This document shows, piece after piece, positions 9,241 to 17,535 of a stretch of 64,000 bases of DNA. Every line of letters begins with the position of its first letter. Position 1 is the first letter of the stretch. Both the position numbers and the translations under genes were made by a program. The notes under the pieces were generated by a model. The model was not told where the DNA came from, did not search any database, and saw only the letters and a program-made list of their open reading frames with translations. Origin of the DNA: Shewanella cyperi (GTDB lineage: Bacteria > Pseudomonadota > Gammaproteobacteria > Enterobacterales > Shewanellaceae); the NCBI RefSeq assembly GCF_017354985.1, contig NZ_CP071501.1, forward strand, positions 2,499,501 through 2,563,500. The letters are read 5' to 3'.

Positions 9241-9870
9241 GTGCCCAGGTTACTGCGGGGCATGCTCTTGCTGTTGACCTGTTGGGTGATGCCCCTGCGG
9301 GCCGATACCATATTAATCCTCGGTGACAGCTTGAGTGCAAGTTATGGCATGAATGAAGACATAGGCTGGGTGAACCTGCTGCGGGCCAAAATGCCCGAAC
9401 ACAAGATAATCAATGCGGCCATCAGCGGTGAAACCAGTGCCGGCGGATTGCGGCGATTGCCCGCCCTGCTTGACTCTGACAAGCCTCAACTGGTGTTTGT
9501 GGAACTGGGAGCCAACGATGGTCTGCGCGGATTTCCCATTGAACAATTGAAAAATAATCTTACAAAAATCATCACCCTGGCGAAGGAAAGTGGTGCCAGG
9601 GTACTGCTGTCCGAGGTCATGGTGCCCCCCAATTATGGTCCCCGTTATGCGAAGGCATTCAATCAGGTATTCCAAACCCTGGCCAAAGAGCAGAATGTGC
9701 CCCTGGTGCCCTTCTTTATGACCGACATTGCACCGCATCCCGAATTGATGCAGGCAGATGGGCTGCACCCCAACGAGGCCGCCCAGGAACAAATCAGCGA
9801 CTTTATGCTGCCCTGGCTGACACCGTCATCGGCCAAAGGCAGTGCAGTGCCCGCCACCGGAAGTCACTGA
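9241..9870 (+). CDS. tesA: Periplasmic SGNH esterase / acyl-CoA thioesterase I / lysophospholipase L1
   Basis: About 209 residues with an N-terminal signal peptide (VPRLLRGMLLLLTCWVMPLRA) and then the SGNH hydrolase blocks: ILGDSLSASYG with the catalytic Ser (block I), GANDG (block III) and DGLHPN with the catalytic Asp and His (block V). TesA hydrolyses acyl-thioesters and lysophospholipids in the periplasm. GTG at 9241 is preferred because it gives a signal peptide with two arginines; ATG at 9262 would remove them, and neither has a strong ribosome-binding site. Divergent from ybbAB-type genes, as in E. coli, with start codons so close that the promoters must lie inside the opposing genes. 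Confidence 0.9.
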   Translation: MPRLLRGMLLLLTCWVMPLRADTILILGDSLSASYGMNEDIGWVNLLRAKMPEHKIINAAISGETSAGGLRRLPALLDSDKPQLVFVELGANDGLRGFPIEQLKNNLTKIITLAKESGARVLLSEVMVPPNYGPRYAKAFNQVFQTLAKEQNVPLVPFFMTDIAPHPELMQADGLHPNEAAQEQISDFMLPWLTPSSAKGSAVPATGSH

Positions 9871-10019
9871 TGTCCCCACCGGGGGTGACAGGTGGCGAAG
9901 TCGGTCACATTTTTGTCATTCAATTGCTAATTTATTAGAGCCGATGCAACATTAGTGCAGCAAATCCACGTTAGGATAGCGCCAAGCCCCGGACAGGGTG
10001 AATAAACCAAGGAGTGTCT

Positions 10020-11090
10020 ATGTCTGTTACCCATCAGCAAAAAGTCTATTTGCCACTGGATGCACGCACCAATCAGTACATCACGGCAGAAATCAAAGTC
10101 ACGGACGCCCTGCTGAGCCAGTATCCCGATCTGATGAGCTGTTACCGGGATCTTTCCCGCCAGGTGTTTGAAGCCGCCGATAAGCATGGCCTGCGCAATG
10201 TGCATGTCATTGCCAACGACAAGTTACCGCTGGTGCGTTTTCATACTGAGGCCTACAGCCTGGAAACCGAACATCAGGTGCTGTTTTTTTACAATCCCAA
10301 GTACCATGAAGCTCAGAACCTGTTTGCCCGCCCCGATTACCGGGCCCGCAAAATCCGCTTTCTGTTCCTGGCGGTCGGCGAAGACATACGCGCCAACTCC
10401 GCAAGTTTCCACGCCCAGGTAGTCAGACTGATGGAAGAGCTGCAGCCCAAGCTGGCTCTGGAGCACCCCATCAAAATCCGCGATCATCAACACCTGACCT
10501 ATGACCTTTTTGCCAGGGCCAAAGGCAACAAAAAGACCTATGGCTATAAACTGCGCGGCCTGCCCCAGCGTTACAAGGCCCGTCAGTGTCAGTTGCCCGA
10601 CGATGTCAGCGCCCTGAGCTATGTGACCGTTACCCTGCCCCTGGGGCGGAGGCTGAAACAAAAGTTGCTGGGTGCCGAAATGACCCACGGCGATTACAGT
10701 GCCCTGTATCAGCAGTTGCAGGACAGGTTCCACAGTGCCGTCACCACCGGAGCCTTCAGTCGCAGTGCCATGGTGGCCAACGGCCTTATTCCCCTGGTGC
10801 GCAACAGCAAGTTTGAGCAGCTGGAAACCAATAAGGGCGTGCAGTATCTCGGCTTCGACCCCAACGCCAGCGAGCCGCAATTTGTGGCCCATTGGCAAGC
10901 CGACAATCTGGTGGAGTCGGCGCACTTTATGATAGTGGCCGGTCAGGAAGATCATAGCGACAGTGGCTTCGGACGCTTTATGAATCAGGTGGAAGACACA
11001 CTGAAGCACTTTGCCCGCGCCATAGAACTGGACGGTGAGCGCGACGATCTGATTGTGCGTTTCCATCAGCACATCAGCTACAAACGATAA
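10020..11090 (+). CDS. Conserved protein, probable DUF3083 family
   Basis: 356 residues beginning MSVTHQQKVYLPLDARTNQY. AAGGAG lies just upstream of the ATG at 10020; an in-frame GTG at 10014 is less well spaced. No signal peptide and no membrane segment, so probably cytoplasmic. The sequence is moderately basic, with stretches such as RKIRFLFLAVGEDIRANS and VTLPLGRRLKQKLLGAEM. I believe this is the DUF3083 family of marine gammaproteobacteria, but that is recalled, not computed. No function is known. It is a single-gene unit with its own terminator. Confidence 0.65.
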   Translation: MSVTHQQKVYLPLDARTNQYITAEIKVTDALLSQYPDLMSCYRDLSRQVFEAADKHGLRNVHVIANDKLPLVRFHTEAYSLETEHQVLFFYNPKYHEAQNLFARPDYRARKIRFLFLAVGEDIRANSASFHAQVVRLMEELQPKLALEHPIKIRDHQHLTYDLFARAKGNKKTYGYKLRGLPQRYKARQCQLPDDVSALSYVTVTLPLGRRLKQKLLGAEMTHGDYSALYQQLQDRFHSAVTTGAFSRSAMVANGLIPLVRNSKFEQLETNKGVQYLGFDPNASEPQFVAHWQADNLVESAHFMIVAGQEDHSDSGFGRFMNQVEDTLKHFARAIELDGERDDLIVRFHQHISYKR

Positions 11091-11112
11091 GATCCGCGAA
11101 GACCACCTCAAG

Positions 11113-11142
11113 ATAGCGCCGGCAATGCCGGCGCTATTTTTT
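11113..11142 (+). terminator. Terminator after the DUF3083-like gene
   Basis: ATAGCGCCGGC and GCCGGCGCTAT arms with an AAT loop, followed by six T. An 11-base perfect stem about 20 bases after the stop. Confidence 0.92.
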
Positions 11143-11336
11143 ACGCTCCCACCCCGGGCTTAGCCATGCTTAAAACGCGCCCAATTTTGTTTGCCTGCCC
11201 CAAATTCACCCCGGTTTTGACGCCGGTCAAAGTCGCCTGACATATAGCCAATGGCGGTTGCACAGCGGCCTATACTATATGTCGTCGGCTTGGCGACGGG
11301 TCAAATTTGTGCAACCTCGAACAAAAGGAGCCCCAT

Positions 11337-11756
11337 ATGAGCCTGCCTTCCCAACATCAATGGCCGAGCATAGAACGGTTCTTTGATCAATTTTTTACCC
11401 CTGCAAGCCTGGAAGATAAGGGCAATATGCTCAGCCCCCGGGTCGATATTACCGACAAGGGGGACGCCCTGGAGATAATCGCCGATCTCCCCGGTGTGAA
11501 AAAAGAAGATGTCCGGGTGCAGGTTTACAACGGTGTATTGAGCATTGAAGCCCAAACCCAGAGTGAAAAAACCACGGAACAGGACAAGGTCATCCGCAAG
11601 GAGCGTTACAGCGGCCATTTCAGCCGTCAGTTTAATCTGGGACCCAATATAGGCGAACACGATATTGTCGCCCAATTCAGTGATGGGGTACTGAAGCTGA
11701 CAGTGCCCAAACTGGCCCACAAGGCCCCTGAGGCAAGACAAATCAGCATCAAATAA
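11337..11756 (+). CDS. Small heat shock protein, Hsp20/alpha-crystallin family
   Basis: 139 residues. The alpha-crystallin domain runs from about residue 34 (SPRVDITDKGDALEIIADLPG) to about 128 (FSDGVLKLTVPK), and the tail ends ISIK, giving the I-x-I anchor motif used in oligomer assembly. It is an ATP-independent holdase for unfolding proteins in the cytoplasm. AAAGGAG precedes the ATG. The 245-base upstream gap holds the previous terminator, a CGTCG/CGACG hairpin near 11282-11297 and a TATACT that could be a -10 element. No clear sigma-32 promoter was seen. Confidence 0.92.
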   Translation: MSLPSQHQWPSIERFFDQFFTPASLEDKGNMLSPRVDITDKGDALEIIADLPGVKKEDVRVQVYNGVLSIEAQTQSEKTTEQDKVIRKERYSGHFSRQFNLGPNIGEHDIVAQFSDGVLKLTVPKLAHKAPEARQISIK

Positions 11757-11769
11757 CCTTTACCCTCTC

Positions 11770-11806
11770 CCCGGCCGGCGTTCATGAGCCCGGCCGGGAT
11801 TTTTAT
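11770..11806 (+). terminator. Terminator after hsp20
   Basis: CCCGGCCGG (11770-11778) and CCGGCCGGG (11790-11798) form a GC-rich stem followed by ATTTTTAT. Confidence 0.85.
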
Positions 11807-11836
11807 GCCCTTTTTTATGACAAAAAGGGCATAAAA
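11801..11836. repeat. Perfect 15-bp inverted repeat between hsp20 and sohB
   Basis: Arms TTTTATGCCCTTTTT (11801-11815) and AAAAAGGGCATAAAA (11822-11836) with a 6-base loop. It sits between two other hairpins that act as terminators for the convergent genes, and shares its flanking T and A runs with them. Confidence 0.85.
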
Positions 11837-11860
11837 AAGGCCCGCAATGGCGGGCCCTTT
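11831..11860 (-). terminator. Terminator after sohB (minus strand)
   Basis: GGCCCGC (11839-11845) / GCGGGCC (11850-11856) with an AATG loop; on the minus strand the stem is followed by six T. It lies about 20 bases past the sohB stop. Confidence 0.85.
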
Positions 11861-11876
11861 CAGCTTTGACTCACAC

Positions 11877-12902
11877 TCACAGACCCCGGTCTTTTTCCAC
11901 CAAGCGATTAATCAAGGCACTGACAGTGGTTGAAGCGCTGTGGGCTATCTTATCGGTCAACTTCTTGCGCATCTGGTATTGCACCTTAATCAGATTGCGA
12001 TCGGCTGATTTTTTCAGGATAAGATCATCGCTGGTGGCAATCTCATCAACCAAGCCCAGCGCCAGCGCCTGCTGTCCATACCAATGTTCGCCCGTGGCCA
12101 CCTTGGTCAAATCCAATTCGGGACGGTACTTGCCAACAAAGGCCTTGAACAACTCATGGGTTTCTTCCAATTCCTGACGGAATTTCTGCCGCCCTTCCTC
12201 GGTGTTTTCACCGAACAGGGTCAAAGTACGTTTGAAGTCACCTGCAGTGTGCTGCTCGTAATCTATGTCATGCTTTTTCAGCAAACGATTGAAGTTGGGC
12301 AACTGAGCCACCACCCCAATGGAGCCGACAATGGCAAAAGGTGCCGCGTAGATGCGCTCGGCAACACAGGCCATCATGTAACCACCGCTGGCAGCCACCT
12401 TGTCAATACAGACGCTCAGGGGGATACCGGCCTGACGCAACCTGTCCAACTGGCTGGAAGCCAGCCCATAGCCGTGCACCATGCCACCGCCGCTTTCCAC
12501 CATCAGCAGCACTTCGTCTTCTTTTTCTGCCACGGTCAATATTGCGGTGATTTCCTCCCGCAAGGAGGCCACCTCATGGGCATCCAGGCTGCCGTGGAAA
12601 TTGACCACAAAGGTGCGCGGCTTGGGCGGCACATCGCCCTTGTCACGGGCCTTGGCTTCGGCCTTTTGCGCTTTTTCATAGGCCTTGAAGGCAGCCTTAT
12701 CCAGCAGTTCCTCTTTGAGGTGATGCTTAAGCGCATCCAGCTCCTCAGACATGTGGGTCAGTCTGAGTTCACCGCGCTCGGGTCTGTGGCGGGTTGTGGT
12801 CAACATGATCAGCACCAGCACCGCGCCCAAGGCCGCCACCAGGGTTATCGCCTTGGCAAGAAACAATCCGTATTCGTATAGAAATTCCAAACTCTGCTCC
12901 AA
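11877..12902 (-). CDS. sohB: Inner-membrane S49 peptidase SohB
   Basis: 341 residues. A membrane helix (ITLVAALGAVLVLIML, about residues 20-36) is followed by a charged helix and the S49 (SppA/ClpP-fold) domain. The nucleophile Ser is in KVAASGGYMMA and the general-base Lys in HTAGDFKRTL. An N-terminal S49_N extension (to about residue 150) separates SohB from SppA. In E. coli SohB is a putative periplasmic-facing protease that suppresses loss of HtrA when overproduced; its natural substrates are not known. The gene stands alone with its own terminator. Confidence 0.93.
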   Translation of the reverse strand: MEQSLEFLYEYGLFLAKAITLVAALGAVLVLIMLTTTRHRPERGELRLTHMSEELDALKHHLKEELLDKAAFKAYEKAQKAEAKARDKGDVPPKPRTFVVNFHGSLDAHEVASLREEITAILTVAEKEDEVLLMVESGGGMVHGYGLASSQLDRLRQAGIPLSVCIDKVAASGGYMMACVAERIYAAPFAIVGSIGVVAQLPNFNRLLKKHDIDYEQHTAGDFKRTLTLFGENTEEGRQKFRQELEETHELFKAFVGKYRPELDLTKVATGEHWYGQQALALGLVDEIATSDDLILKKSADRNLIKVQYQMRKKLTDKIAHSASTTVSALINRLVEKDRGL

Positions 12903-12973
12903 TCTGTCTGCCGGCGGCCTCTGGCCCCGGGAAAAGTGGCGCCTATTCTAACAAGGTGGCAACGAAAACCAAT

Positions 12974-13001
12974 AAAAAACCGGCCCTAAAGGCCGGTTTT
13001 T
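12974..13001 (-). terminator. Terminator after the lipase gene (minus strand)
   Basis: AAACCGGCC / GGCCGGTTT arms around CTAAA flanked by A- and T-runs, just past the lipase stop. It lies upstream of sohB and could also insulate it. Confidence 0.88.
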
Positions 13002-13018
13002 CAATTCAGACAAGCCTG

Positions 13019-15523
13019 TTAGCTACAAGGCGCCAGCAGGGTTGCATCATTCACCATTATGGTCGCTTGACCGGCAGCAGCGGTAGCAGCAAAGCCTGCC
13101 ACTTGCCTTTGCATCTCTACCGTAGCTTCGGCAGCCCTGCCATCTGTGGCATCGGTTTCACTGGCACTGATGATGGAACTGTGATGTCCCTTGGCAAAAC
13201 GCACCGCGCCCGAGCCCGCTAAAGTGCTGTCTCGGCATTCCAGTCCCAGGTTGGCGATCAGAGGTTCTGTGCCTGAGGTTGGGAAACCTGCCACAGTATT
13301 GGGCAGAGTTTGATCCGGCAGGTTACCGTTACCATCACCAACAACCTCAATCAAATGCACCGGCAATTGCGTGGCCTTCAGTGTGGCAGCATGGTTAACA
13401 GGATCTATGCTGTCCACCGCAGTCTGGATCGCAAAAGCGAATGTCGGTATGAATTCGGCATATACCGCCTGTACCAGGGCCGCGTACTCAGGGCTGCCTG
13501 GTTCATAGCCAGCGGTATTGGCTTTAGCAACAGCGGCCAGGAAGGTTTCATTGGTCATGATATTGTCAAACAGCAAAGGACCAAAGGTGGCAGAGCCCAC
13601 AAAGCTGCCCGCCAAGCCACCGCTTGGAGCCACCAGAGATACGGCATCCAGTGCATAGGGGTTGCCGAGCGATGTGCCAGTGGCCGGGTCAAACAAACCG
13701 GTAGAGGCATAAGTGGCAAAGTCGGTGCCAATAATGCCCCCCAGACTCAGGCCCTGGGCACTAATCTTGCTGACATCAAACACCTGTGGAGCATTGGCCT
13801 GAGCCAGAGCCTGGGCGTAACCCGTCAAAACCAAACGCAGCGCCAGTTGGTCCATAACCCCCTGACGGAAGTTACCCTGCACGCTCAGGGAGCTTGCAAT
13901 GTTCACGAATACCAGCGGATTACCGTTGGCATATTCAGCAGCCTTGCCGATGGCGGCACCAAACCTTGGATCGGTTGCAGATACTTCATAAACACCGTCT
14001 TTGTTGGCGTCGAAGGAACGTTCGCCGTGCAGCGGCATATCAATCGCTACACTTGCCACCCCTGCCGCGGCGTAGGTGCCGGCGTAGGTAAACACGGTTT
14101 CCTTGGCGCCACCCAGACCATGCATGGCTATGTTGGTGGGCCAACCTGTGGCTGGCTTAACTTTACCCGTCTTGGCCTCGTTGGGCAGAGTGATATAAGC
14201 GGTCACAGTCTCATACCCTTTGATCTGGGGTATGGGGTTGAACTTGGTCAGGTGGCGGGTCTTGTCTGCCGGAGTGTCATCGTCCAGGTTAAAGTGCTTA
14301 CCCGCCAGCAAAGAAGGGTTGGCCAGCGCTGCTGCAGGATCTTCAATGCCCTGGGCAACGGCCTGGATGCCATAGTTCTGCTGACTCAAGGTTCCGTTTT
14401 GCAATGCCAGCAACACGGATACAGGACTGTCACCAAAGGCAGCCCAACGACCATTGATGGCCGCTTCACCGTCTTCGGTCAAACAGGCAGCAGAGGAGCA
14501 ATCACCGTATATGGGCAGCTTGATTTTGGCTATATAGAGGTCAGCCATATCGGCCACTACATAAGCGGCACCTGCTGCAGGTGTCAATCCTGCCGCCTGC
14601 GCTACCGTCATGCCGGTAAAGGTGGGCTGCATTACTAAAGACGGTTTATAGGGCGCATGCTCGGGAGCAGGGCTGGCCATCAGCAACTTGGTGGTTTCAT
14701 AGACGGGATTAACCGATTGGGTAGTAAACAGACCTGACAAGGTGATGCCGGCACTGTCCACACCCTTGGATTCCAGGGCCTTTTCATAGCTGTTCACCAG
14801 ACCCTGCAGCAACAATTGCTCCGGGGTTTCCAGCGGCAGGGTGTTTATGTCCATCTTAACCGTGGCGTAGGTGGTCGAGGCCTTCACCGGACGAGACTCG
14901 GAATCCATGATTTTATCTGTGGTGGCATAAATATAGGACTGGCCGGCCTTGAGCGGCTTCAGTGGCACTATCACTATTTTGTTTCCGGACGCCATGGAAA
15001 CGAAATCGACGCCAAATTGCAGCTCATCACCTATTTTACAGGCGGAAACCGAAGCGGCGGTTTTACACTCGGGATCAGAAGACAGGGCGCCGCCCGTGGT
15101 GGCCTCGAACAGTCTGACCGCGCCGGGTTGGGCAACGGAGGCGGCCATCAGACTCAGGCTGTTACCTTGATGATCTTTGGCCGGAGCAACATCTATGCTG
15201 ATGGGCATTGTGGTTGACCAACCATCCAATGAGCCCATGGCAACACGGGGATTGGTGTAATTACCGCTGTCCGAATGTACTCCCGGTTCTATGTTTTCGC
15301 CGGGTTCTGTGGCTGAAGAAGGAATATTCAAGGTGCCGTCCAGGGTGCCGCTGAACAGCAAATCGTTTGGCAGAGGCAAGAGGGCGTTACCAGGGTCATA
15401 TACCAGATGGGACTCAGGGATCAAGGCTTCGGTCTTGTCCTTAAGCTCGTTGACACTGTCTTCACCACATCCTGTGAGCCCCAAAGCAGATGCGATAGCA
15501 ACACCCAAAATGAGTCTTTTCAT
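13019..15523 (-). CDS. Surface lipoprotein lipase/lysophospholipase, Pla-1/cef (VolA-like) family
   Basis: 834 residues. The signal peptide ends in a lipobox, IASALGLTGC, so the mature protein starts at Cys19 and is lipid-anchored. The mature N terminus (HLVYDPGNALLPLPNDLLFSGT) and overall length are those of the extracellular lipase family Pla-1/cef, which includes Vibrio VolA, an outer-membrane surface-exposed lysophospholipase. The catalytic serine motif is GLSLGG (about residue 595), preceded by a hydrophobic strand; a His near the C terminus (FAKGHHSS) is a candidate triad member. Probable role: hydrolysis of external phospholipids or lipids for uptake. Monocistronic, with its own terminator and a candidate operator upstream. 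Confidence 0.85.
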   Translation of the reverse strand: MKRLILGVAIASALGLTGCGEDSVNELKDKTEALIPESHLVYDPGNALLPLPNDLLFSGTLDGTLNIPSSATEPGENIEPGVHSDSGNYTNPRVAMGSLDGWSTTMPISIDVAPAKDHQGNSLSLMAASVAQPGAVRLFEATTGGALSSDPECKTAASVSACKIGDELQFGVDFVSMASGNKIVIVPLKPLKAGQSYIYATTDKIMDSESRPVKASTTYATVKMDINTLPLETPEQLLLQGLVNSYEKALESKGVDSAGITLSGLFTTQSVNPVYETTKLLMASPAPEHAPYKPSLVMQPTFTGMTVAQAAGLTPAAGAAYVVADMADLYIAKIKLPIYGDCSSAACLTEDGEAAINGRWAAFGDSPVSVLLALQNGTLSQQNYGIQAVAQGIEDPAAALANPSLLAGKHFNLDDDTPADKTRHLTKFNPIPQIKGYETVTAYITLPNEAKTGKVKPATGWPTNIAMHGLGGAKETVFTYAGTYAAAGVASVAIDMPLHGERSFDANKDGVYEVSATDPRFGAAIGKAAEYANGNPLVFVNIASSLSVQGNFRQGVMDQLALRLVLTGYAQALAQANAPQVFDVSKISAQGLSLGGIIGTDFATYASTGLFDPATGTSLGNPYALDAVSLVAPSGGLAGSFVGSATFGPLLFDNIMTNETFLAAVAKANTAGYEPGSPEYAALVQAVYAEFIPTFAFAIQTAVDSIDPVNHAATLKATQLPVHLIEVVGDGNGNLPDQTLPNTVAGFPTSGTEPLIANLGLECRDSTLAGSGAVRFAKGHHSSIISASETDATDGRAAEATVEMQRQVAGFAATAAAGQATIMVNDATLLAPCS

Positions 15524-15569
15524 CTTTTTTCCCCAAATCTTGTTTTAATAATTTTGTTTTCCCCAAGAA

Positions 15570-15600
15570 ATTGGTCACAATAGCAAAATTGCAGACCAAT
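15570..15600. promoter_or_regulatory. Inverted repeat upstream of the lipase gene
   Basis: ATTGGTC (15570-15576) and GACCAAT (15594-15600) are perfect inverted 7-mers with 17 bases between them, about 50-75 bases upstream of the lipase start. The spacing fits two half-sites about 2.3 helical turns apart. A regulatory role is inferred from position only. Confidence 0.4.
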
Positions 15601-15706
15601 CCGGGCTTTTCCCAGCCCGTAACTCGTCTCAAGTTAACGTAAAAATAGTGAGTTAGCTACAAATTTGTCACAAAGAATTGAGCCTCTCCGGGCCAATAAT
15701 CAGTCA

Positions 15707-15727
15707 TTTGTTTCAAACAACCGTTTA
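15707..15727. promoter_or_regulatory. PsrA-like palindrome between lipase and yciK
   Basis: TTGTTTCAAACAA at 15708-15720 is a palindrome, and CAAAC-N4-GTTTA at 15714-15727 nearly fits the G/CAAAC-N2-4-GTTTG/C site described for the fatty-acid regulator PsrA. It lies about 60 bases before yciK and about 190 before the lipase gene. The match is imperfect and the regulator gene is not in the window. Confidence 0.3.
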
Positions 15728-15783
15728 AGCTCTATTGACCGCCAGTCACGGCGGGCTGTTGTGCCATGAGGAAGTAACTATCC

Positions 15784-16521
15784 ATGTTGGAATATCAAGC
15801 TGCTAAAGATGCCCTGAAGGGCAAAACAATACTGGTCACCGGTGCCGGAGATGGCATTGGCAAGGTCGCCGCCATGACCTACGCCGCCCACGGTGCCACT
15901 GTTATCCTGTTGGGAAAAACCGTCAGGAAGCTTGAGGCAGTGTACGATGCCATAGAGGCGGCCGGTTATCCGACACCCGCAATCATTCCTTTGGATCTCA
16001 AGGGCGCCACAGAGCAGAACTACATCGACATGGCTGAGACCATTGAAGAACAATTCGGTCATCTTGATGGCGTGCTGCACAATGCCAGCCTTCTGGGTGT
16101 ACTGGGTCCCTGGGAGCACATGTCCCAATCGTCACTGGACGAGGTCATGAAGGTTAACCTGACCGCCCCGGCCATCATGACCAAGGCCCTGCTCAAGGTA
16201 CTGCGCAAGGCCCCCAAGGCTTCCATTCTCTTTACCTCCAGCGGCGTTGGCCGCCAGGGTCGCGCCTACTGGGGCCCCTATGCCCTGTCCAAGTTTGCTA
16301 CCGAGGGCATGATGCAGGTACTGGCCCACGAATGTGAAGGCACCAGCGTCAGGGTCAACAGTATCAACCCCGGTGCCACCCGCACCAAGATGCGCGCCAA
16401 CGCCTATCCGGCTGAAGATCCTATGACACTGAAGACCGCAGAAGATCTGATGCCAACCTACCTCTACCTGATGAGCGATGACAGCGCACAGGAAAATGGC
16501 AAGGCCTTCAACGCCCAGTGA
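15784..16521 (+). CDS. yciK: Short-chain dehydrogenase/reductase YciK
   Basis: 245 residues. The NAD(P)-binding motif is VTGAGDGIG, followed by HNAS, the catalytic Ser in SSGVG and the Y-x3-K pair in YALSK; the C-terminal PGATRTKMR block is typical of YciK. A classical SDR whose physiological substrate is not established. AGGAAG lies upstream of the ATG. In E. coli yciK sits near rluB and btuR; here rluB is 2.1 kb away on the other strand and the intervening genes differ. Confidence 0.92.
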   Translation: MLEYQAAKDALKGKTILVTGAGDGIGKVAAMTYAAHGATVILLGKTVRKLEAVYDAIEAAGYPTPAIIPLDLKGATEQNYIDMAETIEEQFGHLDGVLHNASLLGVLGPWEHMSQSSLDEVMKVNLTAPAIMTKALLKVLRKAPKASILFTSSGVGRQGRAYWGPYALSKFATEGMMQVLAHECEGTSVRVNSINPGATRTKMRANAYPAEDPMTLKTAEDLMPTYLYLMSDDSAQENGKAFNAQ

Positions 16522-16564
16522 TGGACCAATACCCCAGATGGACACAAATAACTGAGGACAGACT

Positions 16565-17470
16565 ATGAGCTATCCCATAGGTACCCCGGGCACCCCATGG
16601 GGCGATGCCGAAAAGTTGGCCTGGTTCAACAGCCGCGACATTAAGCGCAGCTATGCCGGGGAAGTGCTGAACCGTATTGATGCGCTCAAGGCGCAATTTA
16701 ACTGGCAACAATACGGCGCTCTCAGTCTGGATGCCGCAAAATTTCCACTGTGGGCCGCCAAAAATAACTGGCAGCCCGGCCTGCCCTGTGCCCTGGTGAC
16801 AGGTGGGGTTCACGGTTATGAAACCAGTGGTGTTCAGGGTGCCCTGGACTTCCTCGAGCACAGTGCCAAGGACTATCAGGGCAAGGTCAACCTCTTGGTA
16901 GCCCCCTGCGTCAGCCCCTGGGCCTATGAAATGATCCATCGTTGGAATCCCAAGGCCGTGGATCCCAACCGCTCCTTTGTAGAGAACAGCCCAGCGGAGG
17001 AATCCGCCGCGCTGATGGCGCTGGTAGCCTCGCAGGGCGTCCAATTCGGTCTGCACATTGATCTGCACGAAACCACTGACAGTGACGAAACCGAGTTCCG
17101 TCCGGCGCTGGCCGCCCGTGACGGCAAGGACTATGAACCCGATGGCATTCCCGACGGTTTTTACCTGGTGGGAGACACGGAAAATCCACAGCCGGAATTC
17201 CAGCGCTTCGTGATTGCCGCGGTGGAAAAAGTCACCCATATAGCGCCACCGGATAGCGATGGCAAGATCATCGGCTCGGAAGTGGTGCAGCACGGGGTGA
17301 TAAACTACCCGCTGCACAAGCTGGGTTTGTGTGCAAGCATCACAGGTGCCAAGCTGACCACCACCACGGAAGTGTACCCGGACAGCCCCAAGGCCACGGC
17401 CGAGGAGTGTAATGCCGCTCAGGTGGCAGCCATCTGCGCCGCCCTGGATTATCTGTTAACCCAGAACTGA
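16565..17470 (+). CDS. M14-type metallocarboxypeptidase / AstE-aspartoacylase-like hydrolase
   Basis: 301 residues. Zinc ligands are visible as GGVHGYETSG (HxxE, about residue 81) and the third His in LHIDLHETTD; the catalytic Glu is in TTTTEVYPD near the end. That set defines M14-fold hydrolases (carboxypeptidases, succinylglutamate desuccinylase). The N-terminal part (PWGDAEKLAWFNSRDIKRSY) is not one I can place. No signal peptide, so cytoplasmic. Substrate unknown. GAGG lies upstream of the ATG, and the gene follows yciK by 43 bases, so the two are likely cotranscribed and end at a shared terminator. Confidence 0.75.
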   Translation: MSYPIGTPGTPWGDAEKLAWFNSRDIKRSYAGEVLNRIDALKAQFNWQQYGALSLDAAKFPLWAAKNNWQPGLPCALVTGGVHGYETSGVQGALDFLEHSAKDYQGKVNLLVAPCVSPWAYEMIHRWNPKAVDPNRSFVENSPAEESAALMALVASQGVQFGLHIDLHETTDSDETEFRPALAARDGKDYEPDGIPDGFYLVGDTENPQPEFQRFVIAAVEKVTHIAPPDSDGKIIGSEVVQHGVINYPLHKLGLCASITGAKLTTTTEVYPDSPKATAEECNAAQVAAICAALDYLLTQN

Positions 17471-17485
17471 TACACCAGGAAAAAG

Positions 17486-17514
17486 TAACGGCAGCCTGAG
17501 GCTGCCGTTTTTAT
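17486..17514 (+). terminator. Terminator after the M14-type gene
   Basis: ACGGCAGCC / GGCTGCCGT with a TGA loop and a T-run following. Confidence 0.88.
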
Positions 17515-17535
17515 TGGCGCACGATTTATTTTGAA

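Noticed and set aside
11250..11336. RNA thermometer in the hsp20 leader
   Set aside because: A CGTCG/CGACG hairpin exists, but I could find no segment pairing with the AAAGGAG site, so the idea is unsupported.
13310..14638. 442-codon plus-strand frame opposite the lipase gene
   Set aside because: Shadow of the lipase coding sequence, with low-complexity residues and no family features.
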